Below are positions 23,726 to 35,608 of a stretch of 64,000 nucleotides of DNA, one piece after another. The DNA lies in assembly GCA_920105805.1 (NCBI GenBank), contig CAKKTI010000033.1, positions 29,709-93,708 of the forward strand. Reading direction: 5' to 3'. How positions within the stretch are numbered: the first letter of the stretch is position 1; every line of letters begins with the position of its first letter. The DNA comes from Condylostoma magnum (lineage: Eukaryota; Ciliophora; Heterotrichea; Heterotrichida; Condylostomatidae). The translations under genes were made by a program, and so were the position numbers. The notes under the pieces were generated by a model. That model saw nothing but the letters and a program-made list of their open reading frames with translations. It was not told the DNA's origin and did no database searches.

Positions 23726-24248
23726 TCAAATCAATAACTCTTTGTATATTAAAGTCTATGAATTGCATAATCTAATTGGAGGTTATAGCTCCCTTGCAAT
23801 ACTAAATCTTAAACTTGTTTTAGATTAGTTATCTTGCTCTAATTTTACAAGTCTTCTATTGATTTACCAGGCTTATCGATTTAAGTCCTCTTCTAGTATT
23901 ATACATAAATCTATATAATGTCTGCAATGGTTGCATACACACCTCTAATAATTAAATTCTATAAATTTAGCTTATTGGAATGCAAACTAATTATACCTAA
24001 TAATTACGACACTTAATCATTCTATGACTGTATTCATTTTGCAAGCCTCTTTTATTTAATATAAAGCTATCAATTGCTTAATTCTTTGGATTATGCTGAT
24101 GAATAATTTCATCTTTTTTAAGAGTTGAATTTACTTATTTTCTTGGCTTCTCATACTTTTTCCAGCTGTTGTAGGTATCCCCTCTAATAAATTACACATT
24201 CTTCCCTATAGCTTTTATCAAATTGATTTCCTTATTTTAATTTTACAT
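23726..24248 (-). CDS. Small Cys-motif protein with a 16-nt intron
   Basis: Two exons, 24248-24013 and 23996-23726, joined across GTGTCGTAATTATTAG (23997-24012). Before the intron one frame is coding (GDTYNSWKKYEKPRKQ ... RGLQNEYSHRMIK). After it only the shifted frame is (AKFIEFNYQRCVCNHCRHYI ... LNRQAWQINRRLVKLEQ), so splicing restores one 168-residue protein. A CVCNHC zinc-ribbon-like pair is followed by a predicted coiled coil. The stop is TGA 23726-23728, or TAA at 23783-23785. The function is not recognised. It is divergent from the TRP-like channel (190 nt). Confidence 0.6.
23997..24012 (-). other. 16-nt spliceosomal mini-intron
   Basis: The minus-strand sequence GTGTCGTAATTATTAG has GT...AG ends, and its removal restores a continuous coding frame. 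Heterotrich ciliates are known for 15-16 nt introns. Confidence 0.65.
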
Positions 24249-24438
24249 TAACTAAATTGGACTATTAAAGTAAAATATTACAAAGATACTAGGTTTAATT
24301 AAATAAAAGAAATAGTTTATATAACTAGATATCCCAACCTTAGTATATTATGGTATCAATACTTTCATACATGATCTCTTATGTAAATAAGCTTAAGGGA
24401 AAACTAATTTGTATATATGATAAATCTAAGTATAAAAT

Positions 24439-27400
24439 ATGTCAAATTTCATAAGTGCCTTTATTCAGCTCGGTGAAAAGGACTGACTAGAACCTTTACT
24501 CATAGATTTAAGCAAAATCAATCCAGATCCCTACAAGTAAACATGGGATCTCCCAAAATTAAACACAAACAACATAGTTTATAGTCCTCAAACAGATAAA
24601 TTAGTCCAAATCCGCAAAAATAAAATAGAATTGCTGAATTTTGATTTTAAAAAGCTGACTAACTTAGCAACCTTACAAAATAACATACAAAGATTACGGG
24701 TAAGTGATCTAGGATCGTTCATAATGGCAGTAAATTAAAGCTTTATTATCATTCTAAACTGCATTACCTATGAGCAATCTGAAATCCAATTATAAAACAT
24801 AATTGATTGTGCAATTGTCGAGTAAAAGTAAGAAATCATAATTTAAACCTCTGAAAATTTCGAGTTTAGACTGCTGAGCAACCTTTAAGAAGCATAACTA
24901 AAAGTACCCATCGAATAAAATATAAAGAAATGGTATATTGATCAAAAAGCAAGTCTAATGATCCTGTCAACTGCTTATAAAATCTGACTATTAAACGTGA
25001 ATTCTAATTAAACTCAAAATTTCTTTGGAAATCACAATGATTAATTAGTTATTTTCAAGTTCCTATACAAAGATGATCGAATTGTATCAGGAGGAATGGA
25101 CAATTCTTTAAGGTTTTGGGATAGGCAAGGAAGCAATTTGAAAACTTTGTACAATGAATGCAGAATTGACAAGATATACGAAAGCTAGGAAGATTGGATA
25201 TTCATACTATTAGAAGACTTCAAAATAAAAGTATTTGACTAGTACAATTACTAGTAATTAGGAATAATCAACAATGCTTAAATATGTATCAAATAAATAT
25301 TTTTAAGAAAGCAAAGTCATTTAATACTATCATGCAGTCCTTCCTAAATTCAACAATGGAATCTCTAGGACAACAGGCCTGAATTTGGATAATTAGTAAT
25401 AGAAAAGGATTTATAAGTAATGGCAACTAGTGCCGAGGACTATATAATGGCAGGGGACTCATAAGGCAATGTAAAGTTCTATAGAGCACGAGGGGGTGAA
25501 CTACTTGCCAACTTCAGTCCTCATAAAGACTGTGTTAATTGAATCATCTACAACTACGTTAAGTGTGAATTTTACTCTTTAAGTGACGATAAAAGCGTTA
25601 TAATATGAGACGGGACAATTTTTGACATCAAAGAGAAAATAATCACTGAAAAAATGCCATATCATGGCTAAACTAATTACTAGGGAAATATGCTGATTTT
25701 GCTGTATAGATACAAGAGCTTTGGCATTTATAACCTGAGCACTTTGTAATAAGTATAAGAAGTATCTGATCCCCATAACACACTGGTGGAAAAATGTATA
25801 TGGGTTGGAAAGTCTAATAAATTTGCTACATGCTCGTATGATAAAGACGTTAAAATTTGGAATTTAATGTAAAGCGAGTGCATTGGACAATTATTAGGAC
25901 ACTCAGCTGGTATAAGAGCCCTAACTTCAACTAATAACGGAAATTTTGTAATTTCTGGATCTGATGACTGTGATATTATACTATGAGATGTAAAAAGTCT
26001 AACAAAAGAATCTATTTTAAAAGGACATAACTTACCCATATTAAGCCTACTGGTTTCTAAAGATGATAAATGACTGTACTCAGGAAGTTTAGACAATTAT
26101 TTGATTATATGATCAATTGAATAGGGTTAAATTTTACTCAAAGCGGATTTCGGGTATAGAATACAACATATGGATAGTATAAGAGACGAGAGTTTATACT
26201 TCCTAAGGTAGAATTAGATCTATTTTTATACAAATCCTTTAAAATTAAGATAAGCAACAATTTATCCTGAAGATAAATGAGCTTACTTCTTTAAGTATTT
26301 TACAATTCAATCAATATAAAAGATCTAGCAGCCTTATTAAAAGCAGTTCAATAAATTCAAGATCTTCCCTTATAACATAAACATTCTGCACTTGCTTGTG
26401 CTATAAATGAACAAAAAAGATCTAATTGAGGCTATCAAAGGAGGAGCTTAATGACTTATTTCAACTACTGGAGAAAGTCCACTGTCGTTAGCTTTCTAAA
26501 ATCAGCAGCATGATATAGCAAATTGTTTAGTTAAAAGAATTCCGAAGTATCTTTTCCCTAATTTCCCTTTTTAAGGCATTTCCTTCAATCAATTAAACAA
26601 GCTTAGTCTGTAATCATTGCCACAATTTTATGAAAAAATACTGATTAAATCGAAGCAAAAGGGCCTTCCTAGTATCGGGGAAATTAAAGGTGAAGCTCCA
26701 TTATCCATTGCTGTTGACAGCAATGAAATATTACCTAGTAATTTCTTATAATCAGATCCTAAAATTCCTAAAGCACTGCAATTTCTGATATCAATAGAAA
26801 AGTTTTATATAAATCCAGGATCAAAGAAAAGTATTCAGTTTTTAGAAAGTTTAATTGCTTGTGAGGAAGGTGATATTTTTAGAACAGCTATTATAAGGCA
26901 TATTTTATAGATTAAATGGAACAGAGTACGTGCAATCCTGATGATAAAATTTGTAATGTTTATGGTTTTACTAGGAATTGTGTCTATTCATACCATTTAT
27001 AATGATTTAACAGATGTTTAGTTTATCATTATTTTGGTAATTTCTACTATTGATTTAATTGTTGCAGTTCTGGAGAGCACAATCGGATTCAGCTGGTATA
27101 TTTTTGATATATGAAATATAATTGAAGTTGTGCGAATTATAATGATGTATTTGTATATGTATCTTTACTACAAAGATGATCCAAATAATGATTTCATTAA
27201 ATGAATTCAATCAGTGGTCATCTTCTTCACATGGTCAAAGTCAGTTTCATATTTCAGATTATTTGACAGGACAAGATATCTTATAAGAATTATAGTAGAA
27301 ACCTTTAAAGAAATAACAGCTTTCTTCTCAATCCTTCTCATAGCTACCTTAACATTTACATTTGTGTTCTATATCAGCTAAGATCGTTAAATAAGCCTAT

Positions 27401-27873
27401 CTGAATCTTTTATCATTACTTACTTATGAAATTTTGGTTAATTTGAAACAAATAACGAAAACTCAATGGAGACGATTATTTTCTTAATTGCATCGGTATT
27501 CTGCCCCTTGCTTCTAATGAATCTACTGATTGCAATGCTAGGAGACAGTTACGATAGGATATAAGAAGGCTTAGCAATTGCTGATGGTAAAGAAATGGCA
27601 TCAATGCTTTTGAATATTGAAGCCTTACTTTTCTGGAGAAGATCTCAAAATAAAGCTGAATTTATATAAGTGTGCGATGATGAGAAATATGTTGGTAGAG
27701 ATGGAAAGGATAAATGAGAGGGAAAGATCAGAGGTATTAAAAGACTTACGAGAAGACTAGAGCAAAAAATATCAAAGTAAAATCAAATTGCTAAATCGAA
27801 TATGAATTATACTATAAAATTTATTAAAGATTTTAAAAAGGAAGTTTTAAAGGAGATAAGAAAGTCTAGATAG
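24439..27873 (+). CDS. WD40-repeat / TRP-type cation channel fusion
   Basis: 1144 residues in one frame. The first 620 form WD repeats; the clearest have KIWNLMQSECIGQLLGHSAG, GSDDCDIILWDV and YSGSLDNYLIIWSI. Next is an ankyrin-like stretch (GESPLSLAFQNQQHDIANCL), then a six-segment ion-transport domain (from about residue 830) ending with a long pore-proximal helix (FLIASVFCPLLLMNLLIAML), typical of TRP channels, and a basic coiled tail. At least a dozen Trp codons are TGA, including WD-repeat positions at 25606-25608 and 25984-25986. The stop is the TAG-TAA pair at 27871. A cytosolic WD sensor attached to a membrane cation channel is the inferred design. No introns needed. Confidence 0.85.
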
Positions 27874-27986
27874 TAATTTAGTGGATTTTTTATGTATATA
27901 TTTCTGTTAATGAAGTTGTCAAATGAATATATTAAATCGCATATATACCAAAAACTACCTATTAAAATTACTTAAAATCACCAAGG

Positions 27987-29821
27987 ATGGAAGTAATATC
28001 TGACTAATAAGCTTAATAACTAATAAACCACATTAAATCACAAGAACAAAGGGTTGCATCAATAAACCAGACCTAAAAGCCTTTATAATTTGATCCGTTT
28101 GAAGACATTGAGGAATAAATACGATAAACATATTAATAAAGACTACCTTAAGAAGACATTAATCAAATATCCCAGTAGACAAAATCCTTGAATAAAGGTA
28201 AATACGAAGGAGATATGCTAAGAAATCAACGCCATGGTTTTGGTACTTTTTAATACAACTCAGGAAGATATTACTCAGGTGAATGGCGTCTTGATATGCG
28301 TCATGGATTAGGAGTAGAACACTTCTCAAGCGGTAATATTTATATGGGACAGTTATAGGAAAACAAAGCACATGGAATAGGAATATACCGCTGGTAAACT
28401 GGAGAAACTTATCACGGGGAGTGGTAACACGGGTAAAAACATGGGAATGGTATTTGATATGGAGTAAACGGTGATAAGTATGAGGGGTAATGATAAAACT
28501 CGTAAGTAATGGGATGAGGAAAATATCAATGGCCTAATGGAGACTTTTATGAAGGCTTTTGGGATAGTAATGGAAAATAAGGTCTAGGAATCGAGTATAA
28601 CTCGTAGAAAAAGACTGAATATAAAGGGGACTTTGAGAGTGGATTTTACTCTGGATTTGGAATACTTAAGTATAGAAATGGAGACATATACAAAGGAGAT
28701 TTTGTCAAAGGAAACTGTGATGGAACTGGCCTTTTAAATCTCAAAAACGGTGATTATTACATCGGAGATTTTAAGGAGAATTAAAAATCTGGAAATGGGG
28801 TATTCCACTGAAGATCAGGGAATGTATACAGAGGCAATTTTGTAGCTGGTAAAAGAGAAGGTAAAGGGATAATGTCTTGAAAAGATGGATCTTAGTATCA
28901 GGGTGATTGGTACTAAGGAATTCAGCATGGACACGGTGAGTTTACCTATAAGGACGGAAGACCTGCTAAAATCGGACAGTTTAGGAACAATAGATTTGTA
29001 GGATAATTAAGATGGAATAAAGCATTTCATACAGGGAAAGGAACAATTCAGCTTAATTATGTTAAAGTTAAGAGGAGTAAATCAGACCATTTTGTAAAAT
29101 TTGTAATGAATTCTTCAGACTTAAGGTTAAAAGAACAACTTGCTTGTTTTGTAATTTCGAGGTTTGCAGTATTCACATGTGCTATGATGTTGAGAATGAT
29201 AATTTGATTAAATGCAGTAGTTGTTTAAAGGAAAATATAAGGAAAAATACCTTTGCAAGGGATATCTCAAGCATAGTTGAATTGCAGAAAGAATTTGAGT
29301 CTTTACAAATGCAAAAAGTGAATTATGAAAGTGATATTTTAAGTGCTGATGAAACTGCTTAAAACCTTAAGATAACTATTGGTATAAACAAAAACACAGA
29401 GACGGAAGTATAAAAGGATTTAAATGTGGAATTGAGAAAAATAATTAAAGTCAATGCCAATATCCAAAAATAGAACAATGATCTAGAGTAATAAGTATAA
29501 TAGCTGAATACTAGGATAGAGTCAATATAAAATTAGCTGTAGGATCTGTAGTATAAAAAAGAAATAACTTTATAAGAGATCAAAAAGTTAAAGATTTAGA
29601 CTGACTACCAGGAAGGATTAATTTACTAGGCCATTGAAGATACTTAAAATAATGTTCCTATAACTTAACTATGAAATATTACTTGTAATGAATGTCATAG
29701 AAAAGTAAAGTCATAATTCTAAAAGTAAATTATGTCTGGAATCGGGTTGTAATAATCTTCTCTTATAAGATAAGACAATGGTAAAAGATCAGATCAAGTG
29801 TGTAATTGTAGTATAGCATAA
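27987..29821 (+). CDS. MORN-repeat protein with C-terminal zinc-motif and coiled coil
   Basis: The first 360 residues contain about ten MORN repeats (for example KYEGDMLRNQRHGFGTF and GDIYKGDFVKGNCDGTG), which bind membrane lipids or scaffold basal structures. After residue 358 (base 29060) the frame shifts. Removing GTTAAAGTTAAGAG (29061-29074) or the 17-nt form to 29077 joins it to a Cys motif (CKICNEFF ... CLFCNFEVCSIHMC ... CSSC), then a Gln-rich coiled coil and a last CNEC ... CNC pair. The total is about 606 residues, with TAA 29819-29821 as the likely stop. Several MORN Trp codons are TGA. The double finger after MORN repeats is an uncommon pairing. Role inferred: membrane- or basal-body-associated scaffold. 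Confidence 0.75.
29061..29077 (+). other. Probable short intron in the MORN gene (14 or 17 nt)
   Basis: GT...AG with two possible acceptors (29074 or 29077), both of which restore the downstream zinc-motif frame. A genuine frameshift cannot be excluded. Confidence 0.45.
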
Positions 29822-29985
29822 TATATTAATATATAATCGATCTAGTTTATATACATAGCTTTATCATCTAAAGGTATAACTTAGCATTATATGCAAAAGT
29901 AATAAACTAATTAATGCATGTCTTATCCAATTAAACAATTACATAAAAATCCATACTAAAGTTTTTTAAATCGCTTAGATATAAA

Positions 29986-30498
29986 ATGTCCGAAGTTATT
30001 CGAATTATTTCCAGCGAAGGAGAATCCTTTTAATGTCCTATTTAAATTGTTCAGATGGTAGAACTTTTTAAAGAAGTCCCCGATTTCGAGTAAGAAATCG
30101 ATTTATCCGAATTGCGAGTAGATTCTAGAGTAGTTTAATGTATAATAAATTACTGTACCCATCACGAATTTGTATCCCCGCCTCCTATAACAAAACCAAT
30201 CCAAGGCCCTAAAATAATAGAAAATGTTACAGATAATTGAGATGCAGAGTTTATTGAGGCAAATGATCGCTTTTTAAACCTAAGATTATTACTAGCATCA
30301 TAAAAATTAATGATTCCTTCACTAGAAGAGCTGTGCTGTGCTTACTTTGCTGGTTTTTTTAAAGACTACACAATTAAAGATATAGAAGAAAAGTTATCAA
30401 GATAATCAGACATTTAAATCACTCCTGAGATGGAAGATTGGCTGATGAAAGTGGAATATGCATGGGCTGTGGATGAAAGCACCAAAGCGTTTCATTAA
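29986..30498 (+). CDS. SKP1-like protein (SCF ubiquitin ligase adaptor fold)
   Basis: 170 residues with the order of a SKP1 protein. The BTB/POZ-like half opens with IRIISSEGESFQ. The middle has the cullin-side loop PPPITKPIQGPKIIENVTDN with DWDAEFI-type residues. The second half has LMIPSLEELCCAYFAGFFK, matching SKP1 helix 5-6, and ITPEMEDWLMKVEYAWA, matching the F-box-binding C-terminus. It is divergent from canonical SKP1 and may be one of an expanded set. Trp in DNW is TGA. The stop is taken as TAA 30496-30498, where the family ends. Confidence 0.8.
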
Positions 30499-30590
30499 CA
30501 TTACAATTAAGATAATATTTTAGGTTAAATTAATTCATCCATCATTTAGTCTATGCAGTGTATTATAATTAGGCACTCTATAAATCTAAA

Positions 30591-32150
30591 ATGGTAAAGT
30601 AGAGCCTAATAATGCATATAGGAGAATCGTAATATGACATACTAAAACAAGTAGCATAGGAGCTGGGGTGGAAAGTAACTAAAAAGGACACAGACTACGA
30701 TCTATTATGACTAGATACAGGAGTAACTCCTGAAATATTGTCTTAATTAAAACTGTATTAAAGAATCAACCATTTTCCAGGTATGTCCATCATTGCACGA
30801 AAAGATTACCTAGCTAATTCTTTAAACCTTTTCTAATAAAAGTACCCAAATGATTTTAAATTCTACCCCAAAACCTGGGTGCTCCCTAGAAATTTTAACA
30901 GTTTAAAATAGTAATTTAACAGAAAAAGAGCAAAAACTTTTATTGTTAAACCGGAAGCATCTTGCCAGGGACGAGGGATTTTTCTAACAAGACATTTAGA
31001 AAACATTCCGGAAAGATGTGTGGTATAAAGATACATGTTCAAGCCTTATTTGATTGATAATTTAAAATTTGACTTAAGAATTTATGTACTAGTGACTGGA
31101 TGCGACCCTCTTCGCATTTTCTTATATAAGGAAGGACTGGCTAGATTTGCTACTGAAGCATACCAACCTCCTCTACCTGGGAATCTATAAGATGTGTGCT
31201 GCCATTTAACCAATTATGCAATTAATAAAAACAATCCTAATTTTGTATTCAACGAAAATGCTGATTCCACGAATGTTGGACATAAAAGAAGCATTAGTTC
31301 AGTTATGGATTAGTTAGAGTAGCAAGGTGTGGATATAGATTAGCTGTGGGAAAAGATGAAGGATATTATTATAAAAACATTGATTGTAGCTTAGCCGAAT
31401 TTGTCACATATATACAGATCTTGCTAGGCAAACGACATATCCAATGCGTTATGCTTCGAAATACTAGGATTTGATATTATCCTAGATCACAGGGCAAGGC
31501 CTGTGCTATTGGAAGTTAATCACTCTCCTAGTTTTACAACTGATACTCCTTTTGATTTGTCTATAAAGCTAGGAGTCATAAAGGATGCTATGAGCTTAAT
31601 TGATATTAGTAAAAATAATAGGAAAAAGTTTCAAGCTTAGTTGATAGGGAGAAACAGGACGAAGGATTATAGAGAGATTAGGGAAAATTAAAGACTACAA
31701 GAAATTCAACGAAGGAATCTTACAGATCTTCTGCATAAAGGAGGATATGAGAGAATTTTCCCTGTTGATGGTAATGCTCAGTATAATAATTTAGTGAAAA
31801 ACGCTAAAAGTGTCTGGTAAAATTAAACCGTAAGCAGACAAAGCACTTTGAAATAAGAAGAGCCAAATAGGAATAAATCAGTCTCTAGGCCTAGAAAGAG
31901 AATTTCTGTTGATAGGATTTAGAAAATTTCTGCTTTACCGTTATTGTAAAAGAATCATTAAGAAATGTAGAATAGATCTTTTTAGATTAAGAGAAGATCA
32001 AGCCCTGTTAAAATTGAAAATTCTTAATTTAGTGGAATTTATCTATAGCCAAAGGTGTTTTCTTTAGCCATTCCTAATCCTAGAAACGCTCGGTAACTAA
32101 ATTAAGCCCTGTAAAGCTACATAAGATAACTTAGCTAATCATTAATATAG
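30591..32150 (+). CDS. Tubulin tyrosine ligase-like (TTLL) polyglutamylase
   Basis: An ATP-grasp enzyme that adds amino-acid side chains, usually glutamate, to tubulin in axonemes and basal bodies. The 519-residue protein has [16 protein letters not shown] (nucleotide-binding lysine and loop), [39 protein letters not shown] and the catalytic LEVNHSPSF, all in family order. The last 150 residues are a basic tail ([12 protein letters not shown] ... RPRKRISVD) like the microtubule-binding extension of TTLL4/6-type enzymes. The stop is uncertain; TAG 32148-32150 is chosen, just before the Hub1 gene 48 nt away. Which side chain it adds cannot be told from sequence alone. Confidence 0.92.
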
Positions 32151-32198
32151 TGTTTTATATTCATATCGGCTTAAAATTATTATAAGATGGAAAATTAG

Positions 32199-32420
32199 AT
32201 GATTGAGGTAGTATGTAATGATAGAATGGGTAGGAAAGTGAGAGTTAAATGCATGCTTTAAGACACTATTGGAGATTTAAAGCTATTGTTATCAGCACAT
32301 ATTGGAACTAGAGCGGATAGGATTAGACTTTAAAAGGCAAATGTTATTTTTAGAGATCATATTACACTTGATGATTATGAAATCTCTGATGGAATGGGGC
32401 TGGAAGTATATTATAATTAG
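32199..32420 (+). CDS. Ubiquitin-like protein UBL5 / Hub1
   Basis: A 73-residue ubiquitin fold that binds spliceosomal proteins non-covalently and helps splice-site use. It starts MIEVVCNDRMGRKVRVKC, continues LQDTIGDLKLL and ends GLEVYYN, collinear with Hub1/UBL5 from yeast to human and of the same 73-residue length. Because both ends are known, the TAG at 32418-32420 must act as a stop, while a TAA inside the gene is Gln. In frame, an earlier ATG (32187) and a TAG sit just upstream; the start at 32199 gives the conserved N-terminus. This gene is the best internal control for stop usage. Confidence 0.95.
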
Positions 32421-32727
32421 TTAAATGTTAAGTATGTAGATTGGAGTTTATAGCAACTTATATTAAACTGTTTATATTGTTAATAAAGGTAGATTATAAT
32501 TTACCTAAGTTTTAGTGCTTATATATTACATAAAGTACTATTTCTGTATAATTATAATAATCAACCAAACTGGATGATTTAACATGTTAAAATACTTTTA
32601 AGATAGCTAATTACCAATTAGACTCCTAATTTATTTCTAAAAACATTCATTTAATTCTTTATTCACACTTAAATCATATATTATTCATCATTTTTACATT
32701 CACTCAATAGCACACACTATTATAAAA
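32421..32727. other. AT-rich intergenic spacer
   Basis: 307 nt between Hub1 and the phosphatase. Low-complexity A/T sequence with no coding signal or recognisable element. Confidence 0.5.
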
Positions 32728-34131
32728 ATGAATCCTAGAATACAATCCCGCCCCCTTCGTTATTTCTCCTCCAAAGATGGAAACGTAGCGGCTAAATCAA
32801 AAAAGCTCTTTATATAAGTTGTTGAAGAAGAGGATTAAGACCAAGAAATGAATGGATTTTTACAATACGGTAAAAACTCTCCATCAAATATGAGATAAAC
32901 CCTTAATTACCCTCCTCCTAAAATGCAAACAGCTCCTAATAAACAGCTATTCAACGATTCAAACTCTCCTAAATCAAAATCAGCAAACAATACTCCTAAG
33001 GCCTTAAAAGCTAGAGAATTTGTATTTGATAATAATTAAGCTCCAAGAAGTAAAATTACACCAGGAAATCGCTAGACTACATAAAAGCCCTTAAGCCCAA
33101 GAACATCTAAACTAGCAGTAACTTCATCCATCAACAACGTCCCTTCATGCCAACCATATGTATTTAAAGTAAACAACATAATGCAATCTAAAGGCCGACC
33201 TAAGCCTAAAACACCTACAGTCTCCAAGAAACATGAAGATCATAGAAAAACTCCATAAGCCAGAAGTATAATAAATTCACAGTCTACTAAAAGCCTGACT
33301 CCTAAACAGTCTAATTTACAACAACCCTAAAACAACTAACTTAAGCAAGTAATTACCCAAGTACAGAGCCATGTTCCCCTAACAAAGTAAAACTTGACTC
33401 CTGAAGAGGCACAGGCCAGATCTGATGTACTATACAAAGAACATCTTTTTTAAACCTTCCAAGCCCTGAGATTTGTTAAAAACCTTCCTCCACCTAACCT
33501 CGAACAGCTGAGACTCAAGAGAAAATATCTTCCCAAAAGGCCAGGATACGAGAACTTAAAAACTTTAGTATTGGATCTAGATGAGACCTTAGTACACTGC
33601 AGCGATGATCTTTCAAATAACCCCGATGTAATTTTACCTATAAAGTTTCCTACTGGGGAGATAATACAGGCTGGAATGAACATAAGACCTCATGCTTTAG
33701 AGTGTCTTAAAGCAGCTAATGATAATTTTGAAGTAATCATTTTCACAGCGTCACATTAATGCTATGCAGATGTTGTTCTAGATTATATCGACCCTAATAA
33801 CTAGTATATTCATCACAGGTTATATAGAGACAGTTGTGTGTAAGTTGAAGGTGTGTTTGTTAAGGATTTAAGGGTGCTAGTTGGAAGAAGGCTAAAAGAT
33901 GTAGTTATTGTGGATAATGCTGCATATAGCTTCGGGTATTAAATAGACAATGGTATCCCGATTATCTCTTGGCATGATAACTATTACGATATGGAGTTGT
34001 TTAACTTAATTGATTATTTAAAAGGGTTGAGTACTGTGGAAGATATAAGGGAAGTTAATAGAAAGACGTTCCAATTACGGACCTTTTATGAGGATTATAT
34101 AAATGAGTATATTAGAGGTAATAAAAGGTGA
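32728..34131 (+). CDS. SCP/FCP1-type HAD phosphatase
   Basis: 467 residues. The first 210 are low-complexity, Pro/Lys/Ser-rich and probably disordered. The rest is the small CTD-phosphatase (NIF/SCP) domain. It has the HAD nucleophile motif LVLDLDETLVHC around residue 275 (both catalytic Asp), INPHA-like NIRPHALECL, IIFTASH with the motif-II Ser/Thr region, KDLRVLVGRRLKDVVIVDN with motif-III/IV Lys and Asp, and SFGYQIDNGIPI. Members dephosphorylate RNA polymerase II CTD or nuclear-envelope lipid phosphatases such as lipin. TGA 34129-34131 ends it at the family position, giving independent evidence that TGA also stops. Confidence 0.93.
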
Positions 34132-34136
34132 AGTTT

Positions 34137-34772
34137 TTATCTAAATTTAGGAATTGATTCCATTACTCTATCATTCCTTCTTATCAAATTATCACATTTT
34201 ATTCGCCAAACCTGAGAGTTTCCTAAGTACTTGCGGACTAGGATCGGATAGTTGATGTCTTCATTGTTTGAGTCGTCCATTCAAGGGTTTTATCTAATCT
34301 TATTATAGTGTTTTATTGAAATTCTTAGAGATTTTGATAATGGAGACTTTATTTTAGGCGATTTGCTTTAAATGTTAGTTTCTTCATTTCATCTAAGTGT
34401 ATCATTTTCAATTTTCTAACATTTGAGGAATAAGTGCTTCAGTTTGTCTAGTTTTTCTTATCTAGGTGTATTTGGGAATTTTCTGTTAGTTCTTATAGGG
34501 GATTCCTGATTAGAGACTCTGATAAGCTTACTAGGTGTAATGTTTTGTTGACTTACAAAGTGCTCGCAGTCTTTGAATTTGTTGAGATGCAGGTGGATGG
34601 GAGTAACTTTAAATTATCTGTTTCTAAATGCAGAATAAGATTTTAATCTACTAATTTCTTTGCTTACATCTAAATTACTTTTAATTGCTAGTGGGCTCAT
34701 ATGTTTAGGCTTATATTTACTTTAAAGCTTTAAAATATTACTTCTAAGCTACAAATTATCTTTTGATAACAT
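34137..34772 (-). CDS. Unrecognised basic protein
   Basis: A 211-residue frame from ATG 34772 to TAA 34137-34139. It is basic and Ser/Asn-rich, for example ESPIRTNRKFPNTPRQEKL, SKSPKIKSPLSKSLRISIK and YPILVRKYLGNSQVWRIK. Two Trp codons are TGA. There is no recognisable domain, membrane segment or signal. The convergent phosphatase gene ends 5 nt away. The Ser-Pro and Lys motifs suggest a phosphoregulated scaffold, but that rests on composition only. Confidence 0.5.
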
Positions 34773-34891
34773 TATTTTGATATATTTTTAAGAAGATGTA
34801 TATATGGTTACAGTGTATTAGTTTTAAATATTGAACTTAGAAGGTTACATACTGTTATACTTTAGTACTAATTATGTTAATTGATATATAA

Positions 34892-35479
34892 CTAATTTGC
34901 AATTGATCTAAACCACATCTCCAGCTTCCCAATTCCTTCCCTGACTAAAATTTACTGTGTTAAAGCAGAAGCATGTTATACTTAAATATTTCTATCTAGG
35001 TCAACTCTTAGTAGACTCAAAAACTATTAAACGCCCACACAGTCTTCTTGATCATACTTATTAATCAAAATATTAACAGGTAAATTAGGGAATTTCTCTA
35101 ATATAGGTTTCAGTGTATTAGCTGATTCTTATAATCTTTCCTATTGGGATCCATCTACAACATATAGAATAGCATTTGCATCATTATAGTAATGATTTCA
35201 TAAAGACCTTACACTTTGCCTTCCTCCTAAATCTCATATGACTAATTCTTTATTTCCGAATGTTAGATTTGCAACTTATTAAAAATTACTGTTTTATCCT
35301 GCTGTTGGTGGAATTTTGTGAAGAGAAAGAGAGCGCAATCCATGGGAATGTTTTAATTGCTCAAGTAAAGTCTTTATAATAGTTACTGTCTTACCAGACC
35401 CGTCTAGGCCTATCATGATTACAAATGTTTATCTACGACTGAAGTATTGGTCATAGAGACCTTTTAGAAGAGTGAACAT
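34892..35479 (-). CDS. ARF-like (ARL) small GTPase
   Basis: 195 residues with all five nucleotide-binding motifs in order: G1 GLDGSGKT (residues 24-31), G2 Thr in IPPTAG, G3 VIWDLGG, G4 NKYD, and a G5-like SAL. In G3 the Trp of WDLGG is TGA (35234-35236), strong evidence for the code, as is RSLWNHYY two lines on. The short hydrophobic N-terminus lacks the Gly2 myristoylation site of ARF1, as in several ARLs. ARLs act in membrane traffic and in cilia. The exact subfamily is unclear. The stop is TAG 34892-34894. Confidence 0.93.
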
Positions 35480-35608
35480 ATTATTTATATACAGTGTTCA
35501 TTTGCTAGAAATTTAGCATATAATTAACCTTCTATACAAATTCCTTTGTAGTAATTCTAAATGTAACTCAATTAATCAAAAATTTACATAAAAAGCCTAA
35601 ATTAAACT

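Noticed and set aside
33450-33683. Minus-strand frame opposite the phosphatase
   Set aside because: Antisense to the DLDET motif region; no own signal.
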